Positions 34,293 through 44,218 of a stretch of 64,000 nt of DNA are shown here, piece by piece. Within the stretch, counting starts at the first letter, position 1. Every line of letters begins with the position of its first letter. The position numbers and the translations under genes are program-made. The notes under the pieces were generated by a model. The model searched no databases and was not told the DNA's origin. It saw only the letters and a list, made by a program, of their open reading frames with translations. The stretch is from Clostridium sp. CAG:417 (lineage in GTDB: Bacteria > Bacillota_I > Bacilli_A > RF39 > UBA660). The stretch covers positions 1 to 64,000 of the forward strand of contig FR890375.1 of NCBI GenBank assembly GCA_000432835.1, read 5' to 3'.

Positions 34293-35426
34293 TTATTTAT
34301 TAATATCTATTAATGAATAATATAAAACTAAGTATATTATAACACCTAATGGTATTAATAAAATAATAATTTGTGATAATATTTGCATTGTTAATACTTC
34401 AATAACAAAATTTATTATATAAATAAATAATATTACTAAACTGATTAATGTTATAGATAAAGTGATTATTATATTTTCTTCTCTTTTTTCAAGACTCTTT
34501 CCTGCTTCTTTTAGGAATTTTTTATTAGACGTTTTAGAAGCAAAATATAATAGTAGCGCTACTAGTAGTATTATTGGGAAAATACATACTAATATTGAAA
34601 TTAATCCTTTAAATCCGATTAATAATACTTTATCTCTAAAATTTGTACTTACAAGGAAAAATAAGAATACTAAGATGTATGGTATAGATAAAGTGAAATA
34701 GAATTGTTTATCTAGTTTTTTATTTTCACAATAGTTCCATGCCAATTTATTATCAACATTACCAACTATTTTCATGACTGCGATTATTATTAATAATATT
34801 ATTTCAGTATTGATATTTTCTATTATCCAATTTTGATTGAACCCTATTTTTATCCAAATAGAAATAAGTGATGTTGTGGTTAATAAGTTTAGAGTTGTTT
34901 TCTTATAACTATCTAATTTCATTTCTATTTCATCTTTATATCTAGGTTCTTTTTTTCTCTTACTTCTTGGTTCAAGAATGATATATCCAATATATATGAC
35001 TAAAGATATTAATATAACTGCTGGACAAGCTAGCGTTGCCAGTGTAATAAAATTATGTAAAGATATACTTCCTATATATTTCATAAAATTATTATTTGTA
35101 ACCATAATATATAAGATAAATACTAATGGGAAGAATAATCCTATTAATACAGATACTAATCTCTCATGTGTCATTCTTAGTCTTCTAAAGTGAAATAATG
35201 GAAAGCCATTATCTACATTTGAAAACATTCCAACTATTGCGATTATGATGAGACTAATCATCTCCATTGCAATATCACTAAATTTCCAATCAATGTTATT
35301 AATCATTGTTGTCCATATTGATAGAAATAATAGAATTACTATTAGATTTAATGTCATTCTTCTATATTTTTGTAATCCAATTGTTTTTTTATCAATACCC
35401 TGTTCCCTTTTTTCTTTTTTATTCAT
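34293..35426 (-). CDS. Membrane protein made of two related halves, function unknown
   Basis: The 377-aa protein has about eight or nine membrane segments in two repeats of about 165 residues. Half one has YRRMTLNLIVILLFLSIWTT and AIVGMFSNVDNGF. Half two has YKKTTLNLLTTTSLISIWIK and AVMKIVGNVDNKL. The linker (EPRSKRKKEPRYKDE) is charged and probably cytoplasmic. The duplication is visible directly. No transporter signature was recognised. The ribosome binding site is AGGAGGAG. Confidence 0.75.
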   Translation of the reverse strand: MNKKEKREQGIDKKTIGLQKYRRMTLNLIVILLFLSIWTTMINNIDWKFSDIAMEMISLIIIAIVGMFSNVDNGFPLFHFRRLRMTHERLVSVLIGLFFPLVFILYIMVTNNNFMKYIGSISLHNFITLATLACPAVILISLVIYIGYIILEPRSKRKKEPRYKDEIEMKLDSYKKTTLNLLTTTSLISIWIKIGFNQNWIIENINTEIILLIIIAVMKIVGNVDNKLAWNYCENKKLDKQFYFTLSIPYILVFLFFLVSTNFRDKVLLIGFKGLISILVCIFPIILLVALLLYFASKTSNKKFLKEAGKSLEKREENIIITLSITLISLVILFIYIINFVIEVLTMQILSQIIILLIPLGVIIYLVLYYSLIDINK

Positions 35427-35502
35427 ACACTCCTCCTACTATATACCTATATTTAACCAAAAAAATGGAAAAATAACAATAGGTGAACCTTATTTTGTTA
35501 AA

Positions 35503-37647
35503 TTAATTAGCTAGCAATGATAGGTTTATTTTTCCCTTTTCAGCATTAATACTATCTACATAACAATCTACAATATCTCCTACACTAAAGAGCTCTGATG
35601 GGTGTTTAATGTAGTTTTTACTTAGTTTAGAAATATGAGCAAGTCCATCATCGTGTAATCCTATGTCTATAAATAGCCCAAAATCAACTACGTTTCTAAC
35701 TGTACCTTGTAGTTTATCCCCGACATGTAAATCTTCGATATGTAAGACATCACTTCTTAAAATTGGTTTAGGCATTTCATCTCTTGGATCTCTTTCAGGA
35801 GATGCTAGTGAATCTATAATATCTTTTAATGTGTATTTATCTATTCCTAGTTTTTTACTATATTCATCGATATCTATATTTAGAGAGCTTTTTAGTTTTT
35901 CACTACCAATATCATTAACACTGAAGCCCATAATATCTAATAATTTTTTGGCGGCATCATAACTTTCTGGGTGGATACTTGTTCTATCTAAAGGATTTTT
36001 TCCATCTATTATTCTCATAAAACCAATTGCTTGTTCATACACTTTAGGAGTCATAGATTTTAGTTTCTTTACATCTTCTCTTGTTTCAAATTTTCCAAGT
36101 TTATCACGACTATTTAATATTTCGTCTATTGATTTTTTATTAAGGCCAGATACATATGTTAAAAGTGAACGACTTGCGGTATTAATGTTTACACCTACGG
36201 AATTTACAGCTTTACTTACAACAAAGTCGAGAGATTCATCAAGTTTTTTAGGTGTTACATCATGTTGATATAGACCTACTCCAATACTTTTTGGATCTAT
36301 TTTTACAAGTTCAGAAAGACTATCTTGTAATCTTCTACCAATACTTATAGCACTTCTTTTTTCAACAGTTAAATCTGGAAACTCTGAAATAGCTAATTTA
36401 CTTGCTGAATAAACTGAAGCTCCTGCTTCACTTACTATTATATATTCTACTTTTCTTTTACAGTCTTTTATAGTATCCGCTATGAACGCTTCACTTTCTC
36501 TTGAGGCTGTTCCATTACCTATAGCGATAACATCAACATTATATTTATCAATCAATTCTAGTACTTTCTTTTTACTTTCTTCAATTTTATTATGTGGTTC
36601 AGTTGGATAAATTACGGCAATTTCTAATGGCTTTCCAGTTTTATCAAGAACAGCAAGTTTACAACCAGTTCTAAAGGCTGGATCATATCCTAGGACTACT
36701 TTTTCTTTGATTGGTGGTGTTAGAAGTAAATGTTCTACATTACTTGAAAAATTATCGATAGCGGTGATTTCAGCTTTTTCTTTTAAGTCAGCTCTTATTT
36801 CTCTTTCTACACTTGGTAAAATTAATCTTTTTAGAGAATCTTTTATACTTTCTTTTACAATTTCAGTTACGTAAGATTCTTTATTTTTAATAATTCTTTT
36901 TTCTAGATATTCAATTATTTTATCATTATCATAATCAATATTAACTGAGATTACACCCTCTTTTTCTGCTCTATTAATAGCCATAATACGGTGAGGTTTA
37001 ATATATTTAATTGTTTCACTATATTCGTAATACATTTCGTAGGTATTTTTTTCGTCAACAGCATTCTTCTTTTTCTTAGTTATTACTGTTCCATTTTTAT
37101 AAATAAAGTCTCTAATAAATTTTCTATAGCTGGCATTATCACTAATCCACTCAGCTATTATGTAACTGGCATTTTTTATTGCCTCTTCTGGTGTTTTTAC
37201 TTTATCATTTATAAATTTAGAGGTTAAGGTATTTAAATCACCCTTTGTGGGAAAGGACATTATTATTTTGGCAAGTGGTTCTAACCCTAAAGCTATTGCT
37301 TCTGTTGCTTTAGTCTTTTTCTTTTCTTTAAACGGTCTATATAGATCCTCTACTTCTACTAAACGACTACATTTCATGATGTTTTCTCTTAATTCTTCAG
37401 TTAACATTTGTTTTTCATCTATTAATCTAATAACATCTTCTTTACGTGCTAATAAATTTAGTTGATATTCATAAACCTCATTGATTTTTCTAATTTGTTC
37501 TTCATCTAGAGCATTTGTTTTTTCCTTTCTATAACGCGCTATGAAAGGGATAGTGTTCCCCTCTTTTAAAAGCTCTAAAACTGTTTCTACCTGTTTTTTT
37601 GTAATTCCTTGTTCTTGCGCTATTTGTTCTATTATTACTTCGTTCAT
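35503..37647 (-). CDS. tex: Tex-family RNA-binding transcription accessory protein
   Basis: The 714-aa protein is a full-length Tex: an N-terminal helical domain (EQGITKKQVETVLELLKEGN, then TIPFIARYRKE), a YqgF-like domain (GYDPAFRTGCKLAVLDKTGK), a HhH region (VGVNINTASRSLLTYVSGLN) and a C-terminal S1 domain (GDKLQGTVRNVVDFGLFIDI, ~640-714). It binds nucleic acid and affects transcription or RNA turnover. The ATG after GGAGGATAAA is used; an earlier ATG overlaps that site. It appears to be a single gene. Confidence 0.96.
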   Translation of the reverse strand: MNEVIIEQIAQEQGITKKQVETVLELLKEGNTIPFIARYRKEKTNALDEEQIRKINEVYEYQLNLLARKEDVIRLIDEKQMLTEELRENIMKCSRLVEVEDLYRPFKEKKKTKATEAIALGLEPLAKIIMSFPTKGDLNTLTSKFINDKVKTPEEAIKNASYIIAEWISDNASYRKFIRDFIYKNGTVITKKKKNAVDEKNTYEMYYEYSETIKYIKPHRIMAINRAEKEGVISVNIDYDNDKIIEYLEKRIIKNKESYVTEIVKESIKDSLKRLILPSVEREIRADLKEKAEITAIDNFSSNVEHLLLTPPIKEKVVLGYDPAFRTGCKLAVLDKTGKPLEIAVIYPTEPHNKIEESKKKVLELIDKYNVDVIAIGNGTASRESEAFIADTIKDCKRKVEYIIVSEAGASVYSASKLAISEFPDLTVEKRSAISIGRRLQDSLSELVKIDPKSIGVGLYQHDVTPKKLDESLDFVVSKAVNSVGVNINTASRSLLTYVSGLNKKSIDEILNSRDKLGKFETREDVKKLKSMTPKVYEQAIGFMRIIDGKNPLDRTSIHPESYDAAKKLLDIMGFSVNDIGSEKLKSSLNIDIDEYSKKLGIDKYTLKDIIDSLASPERDPRDEMPKPILRSDVLHIEDLHVGDKLQGTVRNVVDFGLFIDIGLHDDGLAHISKLSKNYIKHPSELFSVGDIVDCYVDSINAEKGKINLSLLAN

Positions 37648-37670
37648 TTTATCCTCCATGTATTTTCAGT

Positions 37671-37695
37671 AAAAAAGAAAAGCTTATACTTTTCT
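37671..37695 (-). terminator. Terminator of the rlmN-to-3D-protein unit
   Basis: AGAAAAG-tataag-CTTTTCT, then TTTTT on the minus strand, 5 bp after the 3D-domain gene. Confidence 0.75.
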
Positions 37696-37699
37696 ATTG

Positions 37700-38392
37700 T
37701 TATTTTCCTAAACGTAATACTTCAAATTTAACATTTGAGTGTATTCCATAACTTAATCTGGCATATTCTTGACTTTCTACTACTAAATCAAATAAATATT
37801 TCTTGTTAATTCCGATATTTGATCCTGCCCGATCTAAAACGATTGCATTATAAATTCCATCTTTGGGATCCGTTATTTTAATTACGGAATATAGTGGAAA
37901 TGATTTATCTGATGCTAAAATTCTAAGTTCACCATATTGTTTATCGTGATAAGTTTTGCCGTTAATTCTTAAGTTATACCCCGATGATGTTTTTCCTTGT
38001 TGCTCTACATCACTACTACAACAGTCTCGCCCATAGGCGGTCATATTTCCTGTTAATACTGTTCCAACGTGAATCTCATTATCATTTTCACTTGTTTTAG
38101 GTATAACATTTTTCTTGGCTATTTCTTTAGAATTATCAGTTGTGACTTCTTTTTTTGTATTTATTTCTATTTTTGGTGAGTCATCTGTTTTTACTTCTTC
38201 TTTGTCTGATGTTTCCTTTTCAGTGCCTTTATTAGTTGGTGTTACAACGTTTAATTTAGTGGTATTTATAGACTTTAAATCATTTGTTATTACGGCCTTA
38301 TAAGTATTATTAGTTTGTCTACCTATATGATAGATGAGAGAAACTATTATTAAAAATAAAAATATATTTGTTATGTTAATTATTTTTTTCAT
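37700..38392 (-). CDS. Secreted/anchored 3D-domain (double-psi barrel) cell-wall protein
   Basis: The 230-aa protein has one N-terminal hydrophobic segment (~5-22, signal anchor), a ~80-residue Thr/Lys/Glu-rich linker and a C-terminal 3D-type domain (~110-228): GNMTAYGRDCCSSD, TSSGYNLRING, LPLYSVIKI-like FPLYSVIKITDP, AIVLDRAGSNIGINKKYLFD. Such domains occur in peptidoglycan-cleaving and resuscitation-type proteins; the aspartates match the 3D pattern only partly. It lies 1 bp after the 38.4 kb gene at the end of the prpC-prkC operon, which fits a wall role. Confidence 0.75.
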   Translation of the reverse strand: MKKIINITNIFLFLIIVSLIYHIGRQTNNTYKAVITNDLKSINTTKLNVVTPTNKGTEKETSDKEEVKTDDSPKIEINTKKEVTTDNSKEIAKKNVIPKTSENDNEIHVGTVLTGNMTAYGRDCCSSDVEQQGKTSSGYNLRINGKTYHDKQYGELRILASDKSFPLYSVIKITDPKDGIYNAIVLDRAGSNIGINKKYLFDLVVESQEYARLSYGIHSNVKFEVLRLGK

Positions 38393-38393
38393 A

Positions 38394-39119
38394 CTATTCT
38401 ACTTGCGAACTGATTGAACAGTCATAACCGCTCTTTTCCATTTTTGTTTTGATATCATAAATATTTTTCTGATAGTTGAATTCAGGTGCTGTTCCACTTG
38501 CTTCAACATACTTTGACATAGCTGATTTATCTATATCTTTATGAGTATAACTTTCACTAATTGTTAAAATATCTAATGATAGGCTACAACTTGTATTTAT
38601 GCCAGTAACATCAAAAGATGTTGCAGAAGCCATATCACATGCTGCCTTTTTAGTAGCAAGATATGTTTCGTTGGTACTTTCTATTGTTGTAACTAAATTA
38701 GAAGTAATTAATTTCTTATTGGTGAATTTGAAGTCTATTTCATAGTATGTATTTGTTTCATCACTATCTTTTTCAAAACTACATGTTAGTATTCCGTTTT
38801 CGATTTCTTTAGTACTTGTGCCAGTAGAACCTGTGTTTTGTTTTTTTGATTCTACATACATTGAAATTTCAGGTAAAAAGAACACAAATGCTAGTATGGC
38901 AATTAGGAATATAAAGGCCAAAATGTATTTGAAATTGCCTCCTTTTTTAGGTGGAGTTTGATTATTAGTGGCCTGTTGTTGTGGTTGAAGTATTTCTGGT
39001 TGGTTTATGGTTGGTGGAACATTACTACTAACAGACTGATTTTGAATAGGTTTATTGGTATTACTATTTGTTGATAATGTTTCAATATTGTTTCCTAAAT
39101 TATTATTTGGCTCATTCAT
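38394..39119 (-). CDS. Single-pass membrane protein with a two-cysteine outer domain, function unknown
   Basis: The 241-aa protein has an Asn/Gln/Pro-rich cytoplasmic N-terminus (~1-60), a membrane segment at ~65-85, then an outside domain starting GILTCSFEKD with FKFTNKKLIT and ending EKSGYDCSISSQVE. It has additional Cys at KKAACDMA and NTSCSLS. The C-x-n-FKFxNKKLI-n-KxGxxC layout is shared with the products at 7244 and 56764. It lies between rpe and the 3D-domain gene in one operon. Confidence 0.75.
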   Translation of the reverse strand: MNEPNNNLGNNIETLSTNSNTNKPIQNQSVSSNVPPTINQPEILQPQQQATNNQTPPKKGGNFKYILAFIFLIAILAFVFFLPEISMYVESKKQNTGSTGTSTKEIENGILTCSFEKDSDETNTYYEIDFKFTNKKLITSNLVTTIESTNETYLATKKAACDMASATSFDVTGINTSCSLSLDILTISESYTHKDIDKSAMSKYVEASGTAPEFNYQKNIYDIKTKMEKSGYDCSISSQVE

Positions 39120-39129
39120 AGTTTTCTCC

Positions 39130-39753
39130 TTATCTTAATGAATTAATTCTTTCTTGATAATCGTCTCCAGAAAGAATGTAACTTCCTGATACTAACTGAG
39201 ATGCCTCTATACAATTTTTCTTTGTTTCATCATTAATTCCACCATCAACACTGATAATCGCTTTAGATTTATGTTCCTGGATTAATTTACTGATTTCTTT
39301 AATTTTATTTTTAGTTTTTGGTAAGAAGGCTTGTCCGCCTTTTCCTGGTTCAACACTCATAACTAAGATTAAATCTACTAAAGGAAGATATGGAACTAAC
39401 TCTTTAACCTTTGTTTCTGGATTAATTGCGATTCCTGCTTTAATGGCATATTTTTTTATTAGTTTTAAATTTTGTTCAACGTTTTCACTTTCCACGTGAA
39501 TAGTTATATATTCAGCGTTTAAATTAGCATATTTAGTAATTAGTTTACTTGCATCTTCTACCATTAAATGAACATCTAATCTTTTAGATGTATATTTATA
39601 TATTTTTCGCATTTCCTTAAATGGCATAGTCCTTCCTGGAACAAATATTCCATCCATAACATCTACATGGATATAATCGGTGTCTGTTTCATTTAATAGT
39701 TTTAAATCGCGAGCTGGGTTCATACTACTTAAAAATGATGTAGAAATTAACAT
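39130..39753 (-). CDS. rpe: Ribulose-phosphate 3-epimerase
   Basis: The 207-aa TIM-barrel enzyme interconverts ribulose-5-phosphate and xylulose-5-phosphate in the pentose phosphate pathway. The metal-site motifs are HVDVMDGIFVPGR (~30-42), DVHLMVED (~59), MSVEPGKGGQAFLP (~132) and ISVDGGIND (~169). It is slightly shorter than average (215-220 aa). It starts 1 bp after rsgA stops, in the conserved prpC-prkC-rsgA-rpe order. Confidence 0.96.
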   Translation of the reverse strand: MLISTSFLSSMNPARDLKLLNETDTDYIHVDVMDGIFVPGRTMPFKEMRKIYKYTSKRLDVHLMVEDASKLITKYANLNAEYITIHVESENVEQNLKLIKKYAIKAGIAINPETKVKELVPYLPLVDLILVMSVEPGKGGQAFLPKTKNKIKEISKLIQEHKSKAIISVDGGINDETKKNCIEASQLVSGSYILSGDDYQERINSLR

Positions 39754-39754
39754 T

Positions 39755-40585
39755 TTATCGCCTCTTTTCTATAAATTTAAGATAATCTTCATATCGTGAT
39801 TTCAATATTTCGTTATTATCAACTGCTTTTCTTATGGAACATTCCTGTTCCTTAGTATGAGTACAACTTGTGTATTCACATTGATAATTTTTGAACTCTT
39901 TAAAGGTATTTTCTATTTCTTTTCTTGATGAATCTTCAAACTCTAGTGAAGAAAAGCCTGGAGTATCTAAAACCATTCCATTTTGAACATTAAATAAGCT
40001 TACTACTCTTGTCGTGTGTTTTCCTCTTCCTAAGGCTTTTGAAATTTCTCCTGTTTCAAGATTTAAATCAGGGATTATTTTATTTATTAAAGTTGACTTT
40101 CCTGCACCTGTTTGACCGGTAAACACACTAACTTTTCCTTCCAACAGTTGTTTTAAGGACTCAATGTCTTTATTAGATATTACTTTATAGCCAATATTTT
40201 CATAGTATTTTAAAATAGGTTTTAATTTTTCTAATTCATCCTGTGGGGTAATGTCTTCTTTTGTTACACATATTATAGATTCTATGTTATGTAACTCCAT
40301 GGTTGTTAAAAATCTATCTAACAGGTTTGTTGAAAAAGCAGGACTTACAAGACTAGTAACAATTATTGCTTGATCTATATTACTTACTGGGGGTCTTTTA
40401 AACTCGTTTTTTCGAGGAAGGATTTCTTCAATAGTTTTATTTTCTTTCGAGAATATGCAGTAATCACCGACTAGAGGAACTATATTTTTGTTTCTTATTT
40501 TTCCTCTACAATGACATGCATAATTTTCGTTGTCGCAATTAACAATATGTGTTTGTCTTATAATTTTTACTATTTGTCCTTCCAT
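39755..40585 (-). CDS. rsgA: Ribosome small-subunit-dependent GTPase A
   Basis: The 276-aa circularly permuted GTPase checks late 30S maturation. The N-terminal OB part includes GDYCIFSKENK. The permuted G motifs run G4 (CVTKEDI, diverged from NKxD), G1 (FTGQTGAGKSTLINKI, ~154), G3 (DTPGFSSLEF, ~201). The C-terminal zinc knuckle is CEYTSCTHTKEQECSIRKAV (~238-257). It lies between prkC and rpe. Confidence 0.96.
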   Translation of the reverse strand: MEGQIVKIIRQTHIVNCDNENYACHCRGKIRNKNIVPLVGDYCIFSKENKTIEEILPRKNEFKRPPVSNIDQAIIVTSLVSPAFSTNLLDRFLTTMELHNIESIICVTKEDITPQDELEKLKPILKYYENIGYKVISNKDIESLKQLLEGKVSVFTGQTGAGKSTLINKIIPDLNLETGEISKALGRGKHTTRVVSLFNVQNGMVLDTPGFSSLEFEDSSRKEIENTFKEFKNYQCEYTSCTHTKEQECSIRKAVDNNEILKSRYEDYLKFIEKRR

Positions 40586-40602
40586 AAAAAACCTTTCTTA
40601 TA

Positions 40603-42426
40603 TTAATTTGTTGTGCTGCTATCACTTGGCTTTTGTGTTGTTGTATCTGTTTTTTCTTTATATCCTGTTGGACATGTCTCATCTTTTCCTACTGTTTTTG
40701 TTTTAGTAGAATCTGTTGTTGAAACACATGTTTTTGTTTCGGTTACTACTTGTGATTTTTTACCGATTGTTATTGTTACACTATCATCATTTTTAACAGT
40801 AGCACCTTTTGGTCGTGTTTGACTAATTACTTTTCCAACTTGACTTTCATCGGCTGTTTCTTGATAATTAACATTTAGAGTAACACAATTGTTATTGCAC
40901 CAAGCTGAGACAGTTTCTTGAGTTTGATTCTGCCAATCAGGGAATACTACTGGATTTAGTATTTTAAATATGATAGAGTCACCCTTTTTAATTTCAGAAC
41001 CTTCAGATAGTGATTGTTCAATTACTACATCCTGTCCTATATATTTACAAGTTGTATTATCTGGATCAACCTTTGTCAAGGTCACTTTCAAACCATATCC
41101 TTGTAAGACACTCATACTATCATTATAATTTTTTTCTACATAGTTTTCTAAAGTATATGTTTTTACACCAGCAGATTTATAAATTGTTATCTTAGTTCCT
41201 TTTTTGATACTTCTACCAGCTTCAGGATCAGTTTTTACAACTCTATTTTTCTTGACATTTTCATCTGTAACTGTTTTTATTTTAGTATTAACTTCAAAGC
41301 CTTTATCTTGTAGTGTTTTTTCGGCTTTACTTACTGTCATATTTTTAACGTCTGGTACTTCTATAGCCTTTGTTACTGTTAATTTAGGGATAACTAAGGC
41401 CACTACTATTAAGATTAGTAATATTCCTGTAAAGATTATTCCTAGAATTATTATTATTTTTTTACTCTTCTTATCTTCTGTATCCTCTATTTTCTCAGCT
41501 ATTTTTTCTTCGTCTTCCTTTACCTCTTCTAGTTTTTTGATTGTTTTAGTATTTTCTTCATGTTCAGGATATGGATAACGATATTTTTCTTCATTTATTC
41601 TGTCATCGTCTAATACTGTTAAAAGATCATCATGCATTGCTCTAGAATCACTATATCTATTTTTAGGATTTTTAGCTGTTGCCTTGATGATAACATTTTC
41701 CACACTCATTGGAATACTAGGATTATCTTCTCTTAAATCAGGAAGTGGTTCTTTCATTTGTTTTAAGGCTATTTCGACAGCATTTTCTCCCTTGAATGGA
41801 AGACTACCGGTTAATAATTCATAAAAAATTATTCCCATTGAATAGATATCACTTTTTATTGTTGATCCTTTACCAGCAGCTTGTTCTGGTGGAAGATAAT
41901 GAACTGAACCCATTACTGAATTTGTTTGAGTCAATTGAGTGGAATTAAGAGCCATAGCTATTCCGAAGTCTGTAATTTTTATTTGTCCATCATCTTGAAT
42001 CATAATATTTTGAGGTTTTAGGTCTCTATGGATGATATAACTATCATGAGCATGGGCCATTCCTTCAGTTATTTGAAGCATAATATCAATGGCTTCGCTT
42101 AAAGTTAAGCTACCTCTTCTTTTTAGTAGTTGTTTTAATGTTTGACCCTCAATGTATTCCATAACGATATAGTATATTCCGTTATCTTCACCTACATCAT
42201 ACATTTCAACAATATTAGGATGAGAAAGAGATGAAGCAGACAAAGCCTCACGTTGAAATCTTCTAACGAATTTTTCATCATTAGATAGATCACCTCTTAA
42301 TACTTTTATTGCTACATTTCTATCTAAAATTGTATCATAGCCTAAATATACATTCGCCATTCCACCTTCGCCAATACTACGAACTATTTCATAGCGATCA
42401 TTTATTTTTTGCCCCTTTGTTATCAC
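40603..42426 (-). CDS. prkC: PASTA-domain Ser/Thr protein kinase (PrkC/StkP type)
   Basis: The 607-aa protein has a kinase domain at ~12-265 (GEGGMANVYLG, VAIKVL, HRDLKPQNIMI, ITDFGIAM, GSVHYLPPEQA), a charged juxtamembrane part, one membrane segment (~325-350) and three PASTA repeats outside (~355-565), followed by a Thr/Ser-rich tail with two Cys (KTCVSTTD ... DETCPTGYKE). The kinase senses muropeptides or lipid II and controls wall growth and, in spore formers, germination. The second and third PASTA units also hold Cys (NTTCKYIG, WCNNNCV). The start overlaps the prpC stop by one base. Confidence 0.96.
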   Translation of the reverse strand: MITKGQKINDRYEIVRSIGEGGMANVYLGYDTILDRNVAIKVLRGDLSNDEKFVRRFQREALSASSLSHPNIVEMYDVGEDNGIYYIVMEYIEGQTLKQLLKRRGSLTLSEAIDIMLQITEGMAHAHDSYIIHRDLKPQNIMIQDDGQIKITDFGIAMALNSTQLTQTNSVMGSVHYLPPEQAAGKGSTIKSDIYSMGIIFYELLTGSLPFKGENAVEIALKQMKEPLPDLREDNPSIPMSVENVIIKATAKNPKNRYSDSRAMHDDLLTVLDDDRINEEKYRYPYPEHEENTKTIKKLEEVKEDEEKIAEKIEDTEDKKSKKIIIILGIIFTGILLILIVVALVIPKLTVTKAIEVPDVKNMTVSKAEKTLQDKGFEVNTKIKTVTDENVKKNRVVKTDPEAGRSIKKGTKITIYKSAGVKTYTLENYVEKNYNDSMSVLQGYGLKVTLTKVDPDNTTCKYIGQDVVIEQSLSEGSEIKKGDSIIFKILNPVVFPDWQNQTQETVSAWCNNNCVTLNVNYQETADESQVGKVISQTRPKGATVKNDDSVTITIGKKSQVVTETKTCVSTTDSTKTKTVGKDETCPTGYKEKTDTTTQKPSDSSTTN

Positions 42427-43166
42427 TATAATTCACCTTCTTCACGTACTAAGTATGCAATTGAAATATTATCTGTTCCCCCTCTGTTGTTAGCTTTAAT
42501 AATAAGTTTTTCAACCTTTTCTTTTGGTCCACTATCTCCTAGTAGTACTCGTTCTATTTGGTCATTTTCTAACATGTTTGTTAGGCCATCACTACATAGA
42601 AGTATTTCATCTATTTCCATATCACAGTCAAAAACATCTATTTCAACTGGATCATTAGCACCAAGTGCTTTCATTAAAACGTTTTTCTTAGGATGTTCTT
42701 TAGCCTCTTCTTTAGTTAATTCTCCGGCACTTACTAATAAATTAACAAGTGTGTGGTCATATGTTACTTTATGCAACTTATTATCTTTCATAACATATCC
42801 AGATGAATCGCCTACATTACCAAATAAAATGTAGTCTTCGGTAATAATTGCTAAAACTAGAGTTGTTCCCATTCCCTTACTTTCAGGGTGTGTTTTTTCA
42901 TGCTGAAAAATTAGAGAGTTTATTTCATTTGTACTATTTCTAATCCATTCAACAGCATCTACTTTTGATAAATTTAGAAACGTTTCCTGGAAGTGTTTTC
43001 CTAGATATCCGATGGCTATACTACTCGCTACTTCTCCGGCAGAATGACCACCCATTCCATCGGCAATTGCCATCAAACATTCATTATTTTTATTTTTTAC
43101 AATTATGACACTGTCCTCGTTATGATCACGAACTTTACCAGCATCAGTTAAATAAAAAGATTTCAT
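42426..43166 (-). CDS. prpC: PP2C-type Ser/Thr phosphatase (PrpC)
   Basis: The 246-aa PPM phosphatase has the metal motifs LTDAGKVRDHNEDS (~4-17), MAIADGMGGHSAGEVAS (~31-47), GNVGDSSGYV (~112), LLCSDGLTNML (~188) and GGTDNISIAYL (~227). It reverses PrkC phosphorylation. The ATG after GGAGGAACT is the start and lies within the end of rlmN (4-bp overlap), so rlmN, prpC and prkC are translationally linked. Confidence 0.96.
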   Translation of the reverse strand: MKSFYLTDAGKVRDHNEDSVIIVKNKNNECLMAIADGMGGHSAGEVASSIAIGYLGKHFQETFLNLSKVDAVEWIRNSTNEINSLIFQHEKTHPESKGMGTTLVLAIITEDYILFGNVGDSSGYVMKDNKLHKVTYDHTLVNLLVSAGELTKEEAKEHPKKNVLMKALGANDPVEIDVFDCDMEIDEILLCSDGLTNMLENDQIERVLLGDSGPKEKVEKLIIKANNRGGTDNISIAYLVREEGEL

Positions 43167-44182
43167 AGTTCCTCCTTTTTGCTTCGAAGTTGTCCGCATG
43201 CAGCACTAATCTTTGAACCAAATTCTCTTCTTATTGTTACATTAACATTATTTTTCTTTAGTATATCATAAAATTTCATAATTTGAAACATATTACTACG
43301 TTCATACTCTATATTTTCTGTTTCATTATAAGGAATGAGATTGACATAACAATTAATATTTTTTAACAAGTTACTCAATTCCTTAGCACATTCTTCAGTA
43401 TCATTAACATTTTTCAACATAATATATTCAAAAGTTACTCTTCTATTCGTTTTGGAAACATATTCCTTTACTGATTTAATCAATTTTTCTAGAGGATAAG
43501 CTTTATTTATAGGCATAATGCTAGTTCTTAGTTTATCGTTTGGAGCATGAAGACTAATAGCTAAGTTTACTTGTAAATTTAAGTTTTTAAATTCTTCTAT
43601 TTTGGGAATAATTCCGGATGTAGAAACGGTTATGTGTCTACTTCCAATCGCTAAACCTTTAGGATCATTAATTATTTTTATGAATTTTATGATTTCCTCA
43701 TAATTATCAAATGGTTCACCAATTCCCATTAAGACTACATGAGTTATTCTTTCATTTATGTCTTCTTCTACTTCTAGAACTTGAGAAACAATTTCGCCGG
43801 CTGTTAAATTACGTACTTTCTTTCTGCGACCGCTTTCACAGAACTTGCACCCCATATTACAGCCAACTTGACTTGAAACACAGATGCTATTGCCATAGTC
43901 ATGGCGCATTAAAACTGCTTCGATATGTTCCTTATCAGAAAGTTCAAAAAGATATTTATTAACATCTTTATCACGTTCTACATTAACTTTTTCTACTCTT
44001 TTTAAGGGAAGATCATTTTCTAACATTGATAATGTTTCTTTTTTTATATCAGTAATTTCTGCATAGCTTTTTACCTTTTTTTGATATAACCAACTAAATA
44101 GTTGTGTCGCTCTAAATTTTTTATCATTATGATCAAGAAAGTAGTTTTCTAATTCTTCCTTTGTTAAATCATATATAGTCAC
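43163..44182 (-). CDS. rlmN: 23S rRNA (adenine-2503-C2) methyltransferase
   Basis: The 339-aa radical SAM enzyme methylates A2503 of 23S rRNA and some tRNA A37. The cluster motif is CNMGCKFCESG (~116). A C-terminal Cys in SAACGQL is the methyl-carrier residue. The N-terminal helical domain (KKFRATQLFSWLYQKKVKSY) binds RNA. The likely start is GTG (VTIYDL) 5 nt after GAGGTGATAACC; an earlier GTG overlaps the ribosome binding site. It ends with TGA, which shows that TGA is a stop codon here. It heads the prpC-prkC-rsgA-rpe operon. Confidence 0.96.
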   Translation of the reverse strand: MTIYDLTKEELENYFLDHNDKKFRATQLFSWLYQKKVKSYAEITDIKKETLSMLENDLPLKRVEKVNVERDKDVNKYLFELSDKEHIEAVLMRHDYGNSICVSSQVGCNMGCKFCESGRRKKVRNLTAGEIVSQVLEVEEDINERITHVVLMGIGEPFDNYEEIIKFIKIINDPKGLAIGSRHITVSTSGIIPKIEEFKNLNLQVNLAISLHAPNDKLRTSIMPINKAYPLEKLIKSVKEYVSKTNRRVTFEYIMLKNVNDTEECAKELSNLLKNINCYVNLIPYNETENIEYERSNMFQIMKFYDILKKNNVNVTIRREFGSKISAACGQLRSKKEEL

Positions 44183-44218
44183 GGTTATCACCTCAGTAAT
44201 TATTATAACTTATTGTAG

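Noticed and set aside
40613..41578. Plus-strand frames opposite prkC, some resembling membrane proteins
   Set aside because: They arise from the complement of Thr/Lys-rich PASTA and linker codons and lack start signals.
43163..44182. Possible use of genetic code 4 (TGA as Trp), as in mollicutes
   Set aside because: rlmN and coaE end at TGA in the right place with the next gene overlapping, and Trp is encoded by TGG throughout.
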